From positions 62,001 to 126,000 of the forward strand of contig NZ_JBAWKJ010000003.1 in NCBI RefSeq assembly GCF_037095755.1: DNA of 64,000 bases. Direction: 5' to 3'. The stretch comes from Sphingopyxis sp. CCNWLW2. Lineage in GTDB: Bacteria > Pseudomonadota > Alphaproteobacteria > Sphingomonadales > Sphingomonadaceae. The notes below the pieces were generated by a model. It did no database searches. It was given only the letters and a program-made list of their open reading frames with translations, and had not been told where the DNA came from. Shown piece after piece: positions 8,894 through 18,410 of the stretch. The translations under genes were made by a program, and so were the position numbers. Position 1 is the first letter of the stretch. Each line of letters begins with the position of its first letter.

Positions 8894-11236
8894 ATGAACA
8901 AGACGTCCTATTGGTTACGGCTCTTCGCGCTTGGCTCGGTCTCGGCCATGGCCGGTGCCGCCCACGCGCAGACGGCCGAAGTGCCGGCGGATACGGAGGA
9001 GGCATCGCCTGCCGCTGGCGAAATCATCGTGACCGCCCAGAAGCGATCGGAGCGGCTGAACGACGTGCCGATGGCGATCACCGCAGCCACCGGCGATGAT
9101 CTTGCCGCGCGCGGCGTGACTTCGATCGAGGATCTCGCCAAAGTCGTACCCGGCTTTCAGTACACGCACACGACCCTCAATCCCGTCTACACGCTGCGCG
9201 GTGTCGGCTTTTTCGATACGTCTTTCTCGGCGCGCGGCGCTGTCGCGGTCTATAACGACGAGATCGGGCTCCCCTTCGGCGTGATGACCCAGGGCATCCC
9301 CTTTGATCTCGAGCGGGTCGAGGTTCTCAAGGGACCCCAAGGAACACTCTACGGCCAGAATTCCACCGGCGGGGCCATAAACTATATCTCGGCGAAGCCG
9401 ACCGACAGCTTCAAAGCGGGTATCAGCGGCGAAATCGGGCGCTTCCGCTGGGGCTATGTCGAGGCCTTCGCTTCGGGGCCGATTACGGACACGCTGAATG
9501 CGCGCGTTGCGGTCCATCAGGATTTCGGCGGCGACTGGCAGCGCGGCTTCACCAATGACCGGACAAGTGGCAGCCGGAACGCGATCGCGGGACGCTTCCT
9601 GCTCGACTGGAAGCCGACCGACCGTTTGAGGATCAGCAGCAATTTCACGGTCACCCACATCGATTCCGATCCGCAAATGCCGCAGATATCCTCCTTCTGG
9701 TCGATTGTAGGAGGCGCTACCCGGCCGCCCGCACTCGTTGGTTACCCCTTGCCGTCCAAGTCGAACCGCGCGGCGGATTTCACGCCCGGGCAAGCCTATT
9801 ACAAGCGCGACCAGATGCTGATGGGCGCGGTGCGGCTCGATTATGATCTCTCCGATACGTGGCAGGTCACCTCGCTCTCATCCTATGCCGACTATGACCG
9901 CGAAAACCGCAATGAGCGCGACGGTACGACCGTCTACAACAATTCCTTCGCCAACAGCGGCGGACTCAAGGTGTTTCAGCAGGAGCTTCGGCTGAGCGGT
10001 GAGATGGGGGACCGCGTGCAGTTGCTCGCCGGGCTCAACTACGAGCGCGACAAGGCGGTCCAGATCGACGTTTCGGCCTTCACCGACGGCTCGGTGACAC
10101 GCGTCTACAACGCGCTGGTGCCCAACGATCCCTTTCTCGGGAATATGTCGGACACCCGCAGCCGCTATACGAGCAAGGCGATCTTCGGAAATGCCGAAAT
10201 CGAGCTGACGCCGACACTGACCGCCCAGCTTGGCGCGCGTTACACCGACTATCGCGGGACGGGCAGCAATTGCACCGGGCCCGATGAGCGCAATGTCCTC
10301 GGCCGGGCATTGACGATCATCTACAACGGACGCCGCGCCGCGCTCGGATTGCCGCCGATCGCGCCGATCCAGGCGGGCCAGTGCGTCGCTGCGGACCTCG
10401 CGACCTTCACCCCGCAGGAACTGACCCAGCGGCTCAAGGAAAATAATGTCTCCTGGCGCGTCGGGATCGACTGGAAGCCGTCCCCCGATTTCATGCTCTA
10501 CGGCAATGTCAGCCGCGGCTACAAGGGCGGCAGCTTCCCTTCGGTGCTTGCGAACTTCGATTTCCAGTTCGCACCGGCGCTGCAGGAGGCGCTAACCGAC
10601 TATGAAGTTGGCTTCAAGGCGAGCCTCTTCGACCGGACGCTCCAGGTGAATGGCGGCGCTTTCTATTATGACTATCAGAACAAGCAAGTGCAGGGGCGCA
10701 TCATCAACTCGGCGGGCTCGCAGCCCAAGCTCGTCAATATTCCCGCCTCCCGCCTCAAGGGAACGGAGCTCGAGATACACTGGTCGCCGAGCCGGCACTT
10801 CACGCTGGGGGGCGGGATCACCTATCTCGACAGCCGCACCAAGGGCCGCTTCGTCAACTTCGAGCCCCAGGGGACTCCCAATGATTTCGGGGGCGAGCGC
10901 TTTCCCTACGCGCCGAAATGGCAGGGCACGGTCGACGCGGAATATCGTGTCGATCTTGGCGACAGGCTTGAGATGTTTGCCGGAGCATCGCTGCGTGCCC
11001 AGAGCCGCACCGTCGCCGCTTTCGGGGACAATCCGAACTTTGATATCGACGGATATGCCTTGCTGGACCTTCGGCTGGGCATCGAAGACAAGGACGCCGG
11101 TTGGCGGGTCGCGCTGTTCGGCCGCAACGTGACCGACACCACTTATTGGACGAGCACGATCCGCGGGCTCGATACCAATGTGCGATATATGGGCATGCCG
11201 GCGACCTACGGTATTTCCTTCTCGTTCAAACCCTGA
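8894..11236 (+). CDS. TonB-dependent outer-membrane receptor
   Basis: This is a 780-residue outer-membrane active transporter. A signal peptide (to about residue 25, AHAQ) is followed by a TonB-box-like EIIVTAQKRSERLNDV. The plug domain follows, with RVEVLKGPQGTLYGQNSTGG at about residues 140-160, and then a 22-strand barrel. The ribosome-binding site is AGGGAGGGTGAT. Sphingomonads use such receptors for bulky or hydrophobic carbon sources. Its place after the P450 and before the acyl-CoA ligase suggests uptake of the substrate of this pathway rather than iron. The substrate is not identifiable from sequence. Confidence 0.93.
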   Translation: MNKTSYWLRLFALGSVSAMAGAAHAQTAEVPADTEEASPAAGEIIVTAQKRSERLNDVPMAITAATGDDLAARGVTSIEDLAKVVPGFQYTHTTLNPVYTLRGVGFFDTSFSARGAVAVYNDEIGLPFGVMTQGIPFDLERVEVLKGPQGTLYGQNSTGGAINYISAKPTDSFKAGISGEIGRFRWGYVEAFASGPITDTLNARVAVHQDFGGDWQRGFTNDRTSGSRNAIAGRFLLDWKPTDRLRISSNFTVTHIDSDPQMPQISSFWSIVGGATRPPALVGYPLPSKSNRAADFTPGQAYYKRDQMLMGAVRLDYDLSDTWQVTSLSSYADYDRENRNERDGTTVYNNSFANSGGLKVFQQELRLSGEMGDRVQLLAGLNYERDKAVQIDVSAFTDGSVTRVYNALVPNDPFLGNMSDTRSRYTSKAIFGNAEIELTPTLTAQLGARYTDYRGTGSNCTGPDERNVLGRALTIIYNGRRAALGLPPIAPIQAGQCVAADLATFTPQELTQRLKENNVSWRVGIDWKPSPDFMLYGNVSRGYKGGSFPSVLANFDFQFAPALQEALTDYEVGFKASLFDRTLQVNGGAFYYDYQNKQVQGRIINSAGSQPKLVNIPASRLKGTELEIHWSPSRHFTLGGGITYLDSRTKGRFVNFEPQGTPNDFGGERFPYAPKWQGTVDAEYRVDLGDRLEMFAGASLRAQSRTVAAFGDNPNFDIDGYALLDLRLGIEDKDAGWRVALFGRNVTDTTYWTSTIRGLDTNVRYMGMPATYGISFSFKP

Positions 11237-11331
11237 CCTCGCGGCGGTGCCGGCTGCGCGCTCTGCCGGCACCCGCGCCCTCCTCTCGCGCTCGTTCAAT
11301 CCCCCCAGGGGCCGGATCTTCGGAGATGCCA

Positions 11332-12966
11332 ATGCTTGGATTAATGCAGGACTGGCCGTTGACGGTCGACAAGCTGATCGATCACGCCGCACGGTGGCAT
11401 GGCACTACCGAAATCGTGTCGATCGATGCTGATGGCTGTTCGCACCGCTCGACCTACGGGGCTATCCATCATGACGCCAAGCGCGTTACCAACGCGCTGC
11501 GTCGCATGGGCGTCGAACCGGGCGAACGCATCGCGACGATGGGGTGGAACAGCGCGCGCCACCTGGCCGCTTGGTATGGCATCCAGGCGATGGGGGCGGT
11601 CTGCCATACCCTCAACCCCCGGCTCTTCTTGGAACAGATCGTCTATATCGCCAACCACGCGGGGGACCGGGTCCTGATCGCCGACCCGTCGGTCGCCGAT
11701 ATCGTCGACCAGTTGCTGCCCCTGGTCCCCTCGATCGAGCAAGTGATCTTCTTTTGCGACCCGGTCGATCTCCCCTCCATCGGGCGCGGGGCCATCGCGT
11801 TCGATGACTGGATCGCAGGCGAAAGCGGCGAGGCCGCGTGGGGCGGCTTCGACGAGAAGAGCGCGTGCGGTTTATGCTATACAAGCGGCACGACAGGCGA
11901 TCCCAAAGGCGTCCTCTACTCGCACCGTTCGAGCTATCTCCACGCGCTGATGACGCTTCAGGCCGATGCGCTGGCGCTCAACGCGCGCGATTGCGCCTTG
12001 CTCGTGGTGCCGATGTACCATGCCAATGGCTGGGGCGTGGTCTATTCGGCGCCGGCGGTCGGTGCAAAGCTTGTTCTGCCGGGGCCGCGCCTCGACGGGG
12101 CTTCGCTGCAGCGCCACATTGTCGAGGAGGGCTGCACCTATTCTGCGGCTGTACCGACGGTGTGGCAGGCGCTTCGTACCTATCTCGACGAAAGCGGCCT
12201 TGGCTTGGGACAATTGCGGCGTGTCTCGATCGGAGGTGCGGCCTGCCCCGAACCCATCATACGTTCGTTTCGCGACCAATATGGGGTCGACGTGATCCAG
12301 GGATGGGGCATGACCGAAACCAGCCCGCTGGCAACGATGTCTGTTCCCAACATCGCCGTCGCTGCGATGGATGGCGACGCGCAGATCGCATACAAGCTCA
12401 AGCAAGGGCGACCCCTGCCCGGGCTTGATCTCAAGATTGTCGACGACGGGGGCAATCCGCTGCCGCACGATGGCGGCACGGCTGGCCGCCTGCTAATCAA
12501 GGGACCGACGGTCTGCTCGGCCTATTTCGGGGACGAGGCGGGTTCGGCGCTCGACGACGAGGGATTTTTCGATACGGGCGATGTCGCGACGCTGGACGCG
12601 CTTGGCTATATGCAGATCACCGACCGGGCGAAGGATGTCGTAAAGTCCGGCGGCGAGTGGATTTCTTCCATGGAGATCGAGGCGATCATCATCGGTCATC
12701 CCAAGGTCGCGCTCGCCGCCGTGATCGGCGTGGCCCATCCAAAATGGGACGAGCGGCCCATTCTCATGATTCAGCTTCGCGAGGGCGAGCATGCCGAAGC
12801 AGACGAATTCCGTGACTGGCTCGAGGGCAAGATTGCTCGCTGGTGGATGCCCGATGACGTGCTCATCGTTCCCGAAATTCCGCTTGGCGCGACCGGCAAG
12901 GTCGACAAGAAGCGGATACGGTCGGGATTGACGGAATATAAGCCCGCATTCGAGCCGTCGCGTTAG
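11332..12966 (+). CDS. Acyl-CoA ligase (AMP-dependent synthetase, AlkK/FadD-like)
   Basis: This ANL-superfamily enzyme of about 544 residues activates a carboxylic acid to its CoA ester through an acyl-adenylate. The P-loop-like motif CYTSGTTGDPKGVLYSHRS and the WGMTET segment are present. Also present are GFFDTGDVATLD, DRAKDVVKSGGEWIS and the terminal GATGKVDKKRIR with the catalytic Lys. The frame extends upstream to 11101; ATG at 11332 is preferred because GGAG lies about 6 bp before it (11326 is an alternative). It probably provides the entry step for the thiolase and hydratase/dehydrogenase genes downstream. Confidence 0.92.
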   Translation: MLGLMQDWPLTVDKLIDHAARWHGTTEIVSIDADGCSHRSTYGAIHHDAKRVTNALRRMGVEPGERIATMGWNSARHLAAWYGIQAMGAVCHTLNPRLFLEQIVYIANHAGDRVLIADPSVADIVDQLLPLVPSIEQVIFFCDPVDLPSIGRGAIAFDDWIAGESGEAAWGGFDEKSACGLCYTSGTTGDPKGVLYSHRSSYLHALMTLQADALALNARDCALLVVPMYHANGWGVVYSAPAVGAKLVLPGPRLDGASLQRHIVEEGCTYSAAVPTVWQALRTYLDESGLGLGQLRRVSIGGAACPEPIIRSFRDQYGVDVIQGWGMTETSPLATMSVPNIAVAAMDGDAQIAYKLKQGRPLPGLDLKIVDDGGNPLPHDGGTAGRLLIKGPTVCSAYFGDEAGSALDDEGFFDTGDVATLDALGYMQITDRAKDVVKSGGEWISSMEIEAIIIGHPKVALAAVIGVAHPKWDERPILMIQLREGEHAEADEFRDWLEGKIARWWMPDDVLIVPEIPLGATGKVDKKRIRSGLTEYKPAFEPSR

Positions 12967-13007
12967 CGATGCCGCGTTATGGAAGCAGCTGCCGTCTGGC
13001 GCCTGGT

Positions 13008-13469
13008 TCAGCTCCCGGTGTCGGCCAGGATGTGGAGCGCGCCGATCAACTGCTGCGCCCGCTCGGAACCCAGCCTGTCGACAAGGCGCGCCTCGTGACG
13101 CGCAAATCGGGTCTTGAGATCGACCAGCGCTGCTTCTCCGGCTGCCGTGAGATGGAGGCGCCGCACACGTCGATCGGCCGGATCCGTCATGCGATGCGTC
13201 CATCCGCGCGCCTCGAGCGCATCGATCATCGGCACGACGCGTGGGCGATCGATATCGAGCGCAAGCGCAAGCTCGGCCTGGCTGATCCCGGGATTGTCGG
13301 AAATCACCGAAAGCGCCGAAAATTGCGCAGGCGTGACCGCGAGACCGGCGAATGCAGAGCCGATCTCACGAAATATGGCGAGCTGGGCCCTGCGAAGCCC
13401 GAAGCCGATCGCCGCGTCCAGATAGGAGCGATCGATCATCGGGCGTCCAAGTTCATCCCGCTCAGACAT
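13008..13469 (-). CDS. MarR-family transcriptional regulator
   Basis: This winged helix-turn-helix repressor has about 153 residues. Recognition-helix region SQAELALALDIDRPRVVPMIDALEARGW and the wing TDPADRRVRRLHLTAAG match MarR. The frame opens further upstream (TTG 13508, ATG 13502), but the ATG at 13469 gives the usual family length; the start is uncertain. The gene is divergent from the thiolase operon, with an AT-rich palindrome between them, and convergent with the acyl-CoA ligase. By family precedent it would respond to a small aromatic or CoA-linked ligand. Confidence 0.87.
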   Translation of the reverse strand: MSERDELGRPMIDRSYLDAAIGFGLRRAQLAIFREIGSAFAGLAVTPAQFSALSVISDNPGISQAELALALDIDRPRVVPMIDALEARGWTHRMTDPADRRVRRLHLTAAGEAALVDLKTRFARHEARLVDRLGSERAQQLIGALHILADTGS

Positions 13470-13556
13470 GGCTTTTCCCAATCGTGCCTCCCCGGACTCC
13501 ATCGGCAAAGCCTAGGCGGCTGCGGCCGAAACTGCGACTTCCAAAATAGATACTAG

Positions 13557-13571
13557 ATATAACTATTATAT
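13557..13571. promoter_or_regulatory. Candidate MarR operator ATATAA-CTA-TTATAT
   Basis: A perfect 6-3-6 palindrome lies in the AT-rich divergent spacer between the MarR gene and the thiolase gene, about 70 bp before the thiolase start. Position and AT-rich symmetry fit a MarR binding site that could control both genes. Confidence 0.5.
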
Positions 13572-13642
13572 AATGTAATTAAAACGACAAGCCCGTCATC
13601 CCTGCGGAGACCGGCTCCGATCAGCAAAATTGGGAGGCCCCG

Positions 13643-14824
13643 ATGAAGGACGTCTATATCATGTCGGCGGCGCGAACCGCGATCGGCGCATTTGGCGGTT
13701 CGCTGAAGGATATGTCGCCGACCCGGCTCGGTGCCGCTGCCGCCCGCGCTGCGATCGAGCGCAGCGGCCTGGCAGCGGCCCATGTCGATCATTCGATATT
13801 CGGCACGGTCATTCCGACCGAATCCGCCGATCTCTTTCTCGGCAGAACAATAGGCATCCATGCGGGGCTGGCCCAGCAGTCGATGGGGCTGACCGTGAAC
13901 CGGCTTTGCGGCTCTGGCGCGCAGGCCATCATCACCGCGGCTTCGATGATCCAACTGGGAGACGCGAAGATCGCGCTTGCGGGCGGCGCGGAAGCGATGA
14001 GTCGCTCGCCTTATGCCGTCGAGGGTGCCCGATTCGGCCGAAGGATGGGGAATGGCCTCCTCTACGACTGGCTCGCGAACACGTTCGCCGATCCGTTCGG
14101 CCATGGCCATATGGGGTGCACCGCGGAGAATTTGGCCGACATATATAACATCTCGCGCGAGCGTCAGGACATCTACGCTCTCGAGTCCCAGCGTCGCGCG
14201 GCGCGCGCGCAGCAGGAGGGGCGCTTTGACGAGCAGATCGTGCCGGTCGAGCTCGAAACGCGCAAGGGAGCGGAGTTTTTTGCCCGCGACGAACATCTGC
14301 GGGCCGACACCAGCCTTGAGGGACTCGCCCGGCTGACGCCGGCCTTCCGTGAAGGCGGCACGGTGACCGCGGGCAATGCGTCGGGCATCAACGATGGAGC
14401 GGCCGCTCTCCTTCTCGTGAGCGATAGCGTTCTGAAGGACCATCGCGTGACGCCCGTGGGACGGATCGTATCCTGGGGACTTGCGGGCGTTCCGCCCGAA
14501 ATCATGGGTATCGGTCCGGTGATGGCCGTGCCGATCGCGCTCGAACGTGCCGGGTTGAAATTGACGGACATCGACGTGATCGAATCGAATGAGGCCTTCG
14601 CCGCCCAGGCCATCGCCGTCGCCGACTGCCTCGGCTTCGATCCTGAAATAGTCAATCCCAATGGCGGCGCGGTCGCGCTGGGACACCCGCTCGGCGCGAC
14701 CGGCGCCATATTGACGACCAAGGCCCTATACGAACTTTTGCGGACGGGCGGGCGCTACGGCCTCGTAACCATGTGCATCGGCGGTGGGCAGGGAATTGCC
14801 CTCATCATCGAAAATCTGAGCTGA
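13643..14824 (+). CDS. Thiolase (acetyl-CoA acyltransferase)
   Basis: This 393-residue biosynthetic/degradative thiolase catalyses CoA-dependent cleavage of a 3-ketoacyl-CoA. The nucleophilic cysteine is Cys89 in NRLCGSGAQ. The second active-site elements are His348 in LGHPLGATGA and Cys378 in CIGGGQG. All catalytic residues are present. The start at 13643 follows GGGAGGCCCCG. Only 11 bp separate it from the fused hydroxyacyl-CoA dehydrogenase/hydratase gene, so the two form an operon that completes a beta-oxidation cycle. Confidence 0.95.
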   Translation: MKDVYIMSAARTAIGAFGGSLKDMSPTRLGAAAARAAIERSGLAAAHVDHSIFGTVIPTESADLFLGRTIGIHAGLAQQSMGLTVNRLCGSGAQAIITAASMIQLGDAKIALAGGAEAMSRSPYAVEGARFGRRMGNGLLYDWLANTFADPFGHGHMGCTAENLADIYNISRERQDIYALESQRRAARAQQEGRFDEQIVPVELETRKGAEFFARDEHLRADTSLEGLARLTPAFREGGTVTAGNASGINDGAAALLLVSDSVLKDHRVTPVGRIVSWGLAGVPPEIMGIGPVMAVPIALERAGLKLTDIDVIESNEAFAAQAIAVADCLGFDPEIVNPNGGAVALGHPLGATGAILTTKALYELLRTGGRYGLVTMCIGGGQGIALIIENLS

Positions 14825-14835
14825 GGAACCTCGAA

Positions 14836-17136
14836 ATGACGATTCACGCAGAAGATCTGGCTCCCATTGAACTGCGACGCGTGGCGGTTATCGGCGCCGG
14901 AGCGATGGGGGCGGGCATCGCCGCCCATGTGGCCAATGCAGGGGTTCCTGTTCTGCTCCTCGACACTGCGGCGGACGGCCCCCAAGATCGCGACGTCCGC
15001 GCGAAGGCCGGCATTGCACGGCAACTCGCGGCGGGAGGATTCATGCATCCCGATCTTGCCTCATTGGTCGAGACCGGGACCGTCGAGGAAGATCTGGCCG
15101 CAATCGCCGACTGCGACTGGATCGTCGAGGCCGTATTCGAGGATATTGAGGTGAAGAAGGCGCTTTACCGGCGGATCGAAGCGCTGCGCCAGGACAGGTC
15201 GATCATCTCCTCCAACACCTCGACGATACCGCTGGCACAACTGATCGACGGCATCGGCGATCGCTTCGCGGGCGATTTCGTCATCACCCATTTCTTCAAC
15301 CCGCCGCGGTTGATGCCGCTGCTCGAACTTGTCGGGGGACGCGCGACCCATGCGGACACGCTAGTGCGCGCCAAGGCGATCTGCGAGCGCAACCTTGGCA
15401 AGACCGTGGTCACCTGCAACGATACGCCTGGTTTCATTGCCAACCGCATCGGCAACTACTGGATGTCTCTCGCCGCGATGGAGGCGTTCCGCCAGGGATT
15501 GACGGTCGAGGAGGCGGATGCCGTGATGAGCGCGCCCTTCGGAATTCCGCGAACCGGGGTTTTCGGCCTTTTTGATTTCGTGGGGCTGAATCTTGTACCG
15601 CTCGTGTGGGGCAGCTTCATGCAAAATCTGCCGGACCACGACGACCACCGTCGGTACGACATCACTAATGATCCCCTGTTCAAGACCCTGCTCTCGCGCG
15701 GTTTGACCGGCCGCGCCGGCCCCGGCGGCTTCTATCGCCGCCGGCAAGCCGACGGAGCCCGTACCGATGAAGTGTTCGATTTTTCCCTGATCGATTATCG
15801 GCCCCGGCGTGAACCGGATATGCCTGAGCTGGCGGAAGAGCTCGGCGTCCTTCTCGCCGGAGAGGGGCGGGCGGGGCGCTATGCCTGGACCGTCTTTTCA
15901 GGCCTCATCGTCTATTGCGCGAAGGTTGCCGAAGAGATTGCGGGTTCGCTCGCTGACATCGATCTTGCGATCCGCCTTGGCTATAACTGGCGCTACGGGC
16001 CGTTCGCGCTCGCCGATCGCGTTGGCGCGCGCAGCATCGCGGACCGGCTCGAGGCCGAAGGTAGCGACGTACCGTCCCTGCTGGCACAGGCCGCGCGAGC
16101 CGGTGGCTTTGCAGCCTTGTCGGGGATCGGCAGCGGCGCCGCAATCCCCGCCCGGTCGGTAGCCGCCATCCGGCGGTCGGGGTCGCCTGTCGCGGGCAAT
16201 GCCTCCGCTTCGGTCTGGGATCTTGGCGACGGCGTCGCCTGCCTCGAAATCCATACGAAGATGAATGCTTGCAACAGCGATGTCGTCGCGATCGTCGAAG
16301 AGGCGACGGCATTGGTGGCGAGAAAATTTTCGGCGCTGGTCGTCGCCAACGACAATCCCCGCGCTTTTTCGGCCGGCGCCGATCTTTCGGCCTTCATCGC
16401 TTATATACAGGCCCGCGACTGGGAAGGGCTTTCGACCTTTGTCGCGCGCGGTCAGCGGGCATGGCAGGCTCTCGCCGAAGCCCGGTTTCCCGTGGTCGCC
16501 GCATTGCGCGGCCTGGCGCTGGGCGGGGGCGCCGAACTGGCGATGCATGCGACGCGCGTCGTTGCGCATGCGGAAGCGCAGTTCGGCCTGCCGGAGCGCA
16601 ACGTCGGTATCCTGCCGGGATGGGGCGGCTGCTACCAACTGCTCGCGCGCGCGTCCGAGATCCAGGCCGATCCGGTCGCAGCGGCTCGTGCAGCCTTTGC
16701 GACGATCGCCGTCGCGACGCCGTCGCGTTCGGCGCTGGAGGCGCGGGATATGGGTTTTCTGCGCATGTGCGACCCGATCGTTATGAACGGATCGCATGTG
16801 CTCCCAACGGCCGTGCGTCTTGCGCGCGAGCTTGCCGCAACTGACACCTGCTCCGTCCACCGGCGGATTGTCGCGAGCGGCGAGGCCGGTCGGTTCGCGA
16901 TGCACGCGACAATCGACGAGGGTGTCGCGGACGGGCGATACACGGCGGTGGACAAGGGAGTGCTCGAGGTCGTGGCCGAGGTCCTGTCAGGAGGTGGAGC
17001 AAAGGAAGGCGACGAACTGGATCATGCGGCGGTCTGCCGCGCAGAGCTCGAAGGCATGATGGAACTCGCGCGCCGACCCACCACCCTCGCGCGGCTCGAG
17101 GCGATGCGGAGCAGCAACCGGCCGCTGCGCAACTGA
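14836..17136 (+). CDS. 3-hydroxyacyl-CoA dehydrogenase / enoyl-CoA hydratase fusion (FadN-like order)
   Basis: This is a 766-residue bifunctional beta-oxidation protein. The N-terminal NAD-binding half begins with VAVIGAGAMGAGIAAH. It continues with the dehydrogenase signature region (ITHFFNPPRLMPLLE, then DTPGFIANRIGNYW) and a C-terminal dehydrogenase repeat near residues 370-430. The crotonase domain comes last, with oxyanion-hole segments RAFSAGADLSAF and LALGGGAELAMHAT. This order (dehydrogenase then hydratase) is that of Bacillus FadN-type proteins, the reverse of E. coli FadB. ATG 14836 follows GAGGAAC and is chosen over the upstream frame opening at 14773. Confidence 0.92.
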   Translation: MTIHAEDLAPIELRRVAVIGAGAMGAGIAAHVANAGVPVLLLDTAADGPQDRDVRAKAGIARQLAAGGFMHPDLASLVETGTVEEDLAAIADCDWIVEAVFEDIEVKKALYRRIEALRQDRSIISSNTSTIPLAQLIDGIGDRFAGDFVITHFFNPPRLMPLLELVGGRATHADTLVRAKAICERNLGKTVVTCNDTPGFIANRIGNYWMSLAAMEAFRQGLTVEEADAVMSAPFGIPRTGVFGLFDFVGLNLVPLVWGSFMQNLPDHDDHRRYDITNDPLFKTLLSRGLTGRAGPGGFYRRRQADGARTDEVFDFSLIDYRPRREPDMPELAEELGVLLAGEGRAGRYAWTVFSGLIVYCAKVAEEIAGSLADIDLAIRLGYNWRYGPFALADRVGARSIADRLEAEGSDVPSLLAQAARAGGFAALSGIGSGAAIPARSVAAIRRSGSPVAGNASASVWDLGDGVACLEIHTKMNACNSDVVAIVEEATALVARKFSALVVANDNPRAFSAGADLSAFIAYIQARDWEGLSTFVARGQRAWQALAEARFPVVAALRGLALGGGAELAMHATRVVAHAEAQFGLPERNVGILPGWGGCYQLLARASEIQADPVAAARAAFATIAVATPSRSALEARDMGFLRMCDPIVMNGSHVLPTAVRLARELAATDTCSVHRRIVASGEAGRFAMHATIDEGVADGRYTAVDKGVLEVVAEVLSGGGAKEGDELDHAAVCRAELEGMMELARRPTTLARLEAMRSSNRPLRN

Positions 17137-17336
17137 CGGATGAGCGCCCTGTCCTATGGCCCGCCCTCCGACAAGGCATTGTTTTACTTCACACATTGTA
17201 CTTTCACCTTGCGCTGCGCCGCGAGGCGCCGTCTCGCACCGCGTTGAGAGGCGGGTCGCGACGACCGCACAGCGATCGGGTCACCTCCGCGGGCGCGCCA
17301 TGCCGACCGAGGTGCGCGTGCGATTCGAGGGCAGGC

Positions 17337-18320
17337 TCACGGGACGGGTACGCGCGCGGACACCTTGTCGTCTTCGGTGAGTGCATAGTTGAGATCGTAG
17401 CGCATATTCCGCGCTTCGATGTCCTCGCCGCAATGATCGCACGCCACCACCGGGTGGAAATCCTCGCCGCAGTCGAGATGGGTCAGGATGAGCGGAGCAG
17501 GAAACCCGAGCCACTTGTCACCCCATCGAAGCATCTGGATCAGTGGCAGATAAAGGTCGCGGCCCATGGGGCTCAATCGATATTCGTGGCGGGGCGGCCT
17601 CTCGGAATATCGGACGCGGTCGACGATGCCGTTCGCCACGAGGCGGTTCAAGCGGCCGGCGAGTATATTCGGGCCGATTCCGAGCTGCCTCTGAAACTGG
17701 TCGTATCGCTTTTGCCCGAAGAAGAGCTCGCGTATGAGAAGGAAGGTCCAGCGATCGGCGAGAATGGCGAGGGTGCGCGACACCGACGATGGACGGTTCC
17801 GTTCGAACGCCCCCTCGGAGGCGGAGCGCCGCTGCTGTCTGGCCGTCGCCGGCGGCGAGCGTCCGGCGCCGGGGCCGTCGCGAAAGCGGACCCGGCCAGC
17901 GGTGACGGGCTGCCGGCACGCTGAACAGAGGGTGGTCGGCCGGCATCTATGGCCGCATTTCCTGTGGACCAGGTAGAGCGGTGGTGCTTCGCCGCCATGC
18001 AGATGATCGTCCCCGAAGCGGAGCATGGTGAGCATGACCAGATAAAGATCACGACCTGGCTCGCTGAGGCGATATTCGAATCTCTTGCCGTCGCGGCCGG
18101 CCGCATGGCGCTCGATCAGCCCATTGTCGGCGAGCCGCTTCAGACGGTCGCTTAGCGTGCTGCGCGGCAGCCGGAGCATATTCTGAATCTGTTCGAAGCG
18201 CCGGGCACCCATGTAGAATTCGCGCAGCACGAGAAAGGACCAGGCGTCGGAGACGAGGTTGAGGGTCCGTTCGACGGAGCAGTTGCGGACGAGCGGTGCA
18301 CTACCTGGCTGCTTTGGCAT
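17337..18320 (-). CDS. Double-domain HxlR-type winged-helix regulator
   Basis: This protein of about 327 residues contains two HxlR winged-helix units in tandem. Unit 1 (about residues 10-115) has LVSDAWSFLVLREFYMGARR. Unit 2 (about 180-285) has LADRWTFLLIRELFFGQKR. Each unit is followed by a cysteine-rich tail (KCGHRC...CSAC and DCGEDF...CDHC) that could bind zinc. HxlR proteins normally act as dimers of one unit of about 110-150 residues, so this is a built-in dimer. ATG 18320 is chosen; a TTG at 18356 is possible. It is convergent with the beta-oxidation operon and its target is unknown. Confidence 0.85.
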   Translation of the reverse strand: MPKQPGSAPLVRNCSVERTLNLVSDAWSFLVLREFYMGARRFEQIQNMLRLPRSTLSDRLKRLADNGLIERHAAGRDGKRFEYRLSEPGRDLYLVMLTMLRFGDDHLHGGEAPPLYLVHRKCGHRCRPTTLCSACRQPVTAGRVRFRDGPGAGRSPPATARQQRRSASEGAFERNRPSSVSRTLAILADRWTFLLIRELFFGQKRYDQFQRQLGIGPNILAGRLNRLVANGIVDRVRYSERPPRHEYRLSPMGRDLYLPLIQMLRWGDKWLGFPAPLILTHLDCGEDFHPVVACDHCGEDIEARNMRYDLNYALTEDDKVSARVPVP

Positions 18321-18410
18321 CTGCTCGGCATAACCGCTTGTGGTCCGGATATTCAACTGCAGAGGTCGCTATGCTCGGTATCGCCAGGCAATGCAGGCGG
18401 GGCGGGGCAG

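Noticed and set aside
15898..16905. Minus-strand frame of 335 codons opposite the FadN-like gene
   Set aside because: Arg-rich composition, no family signature, and fully covered by a well-supported gene.
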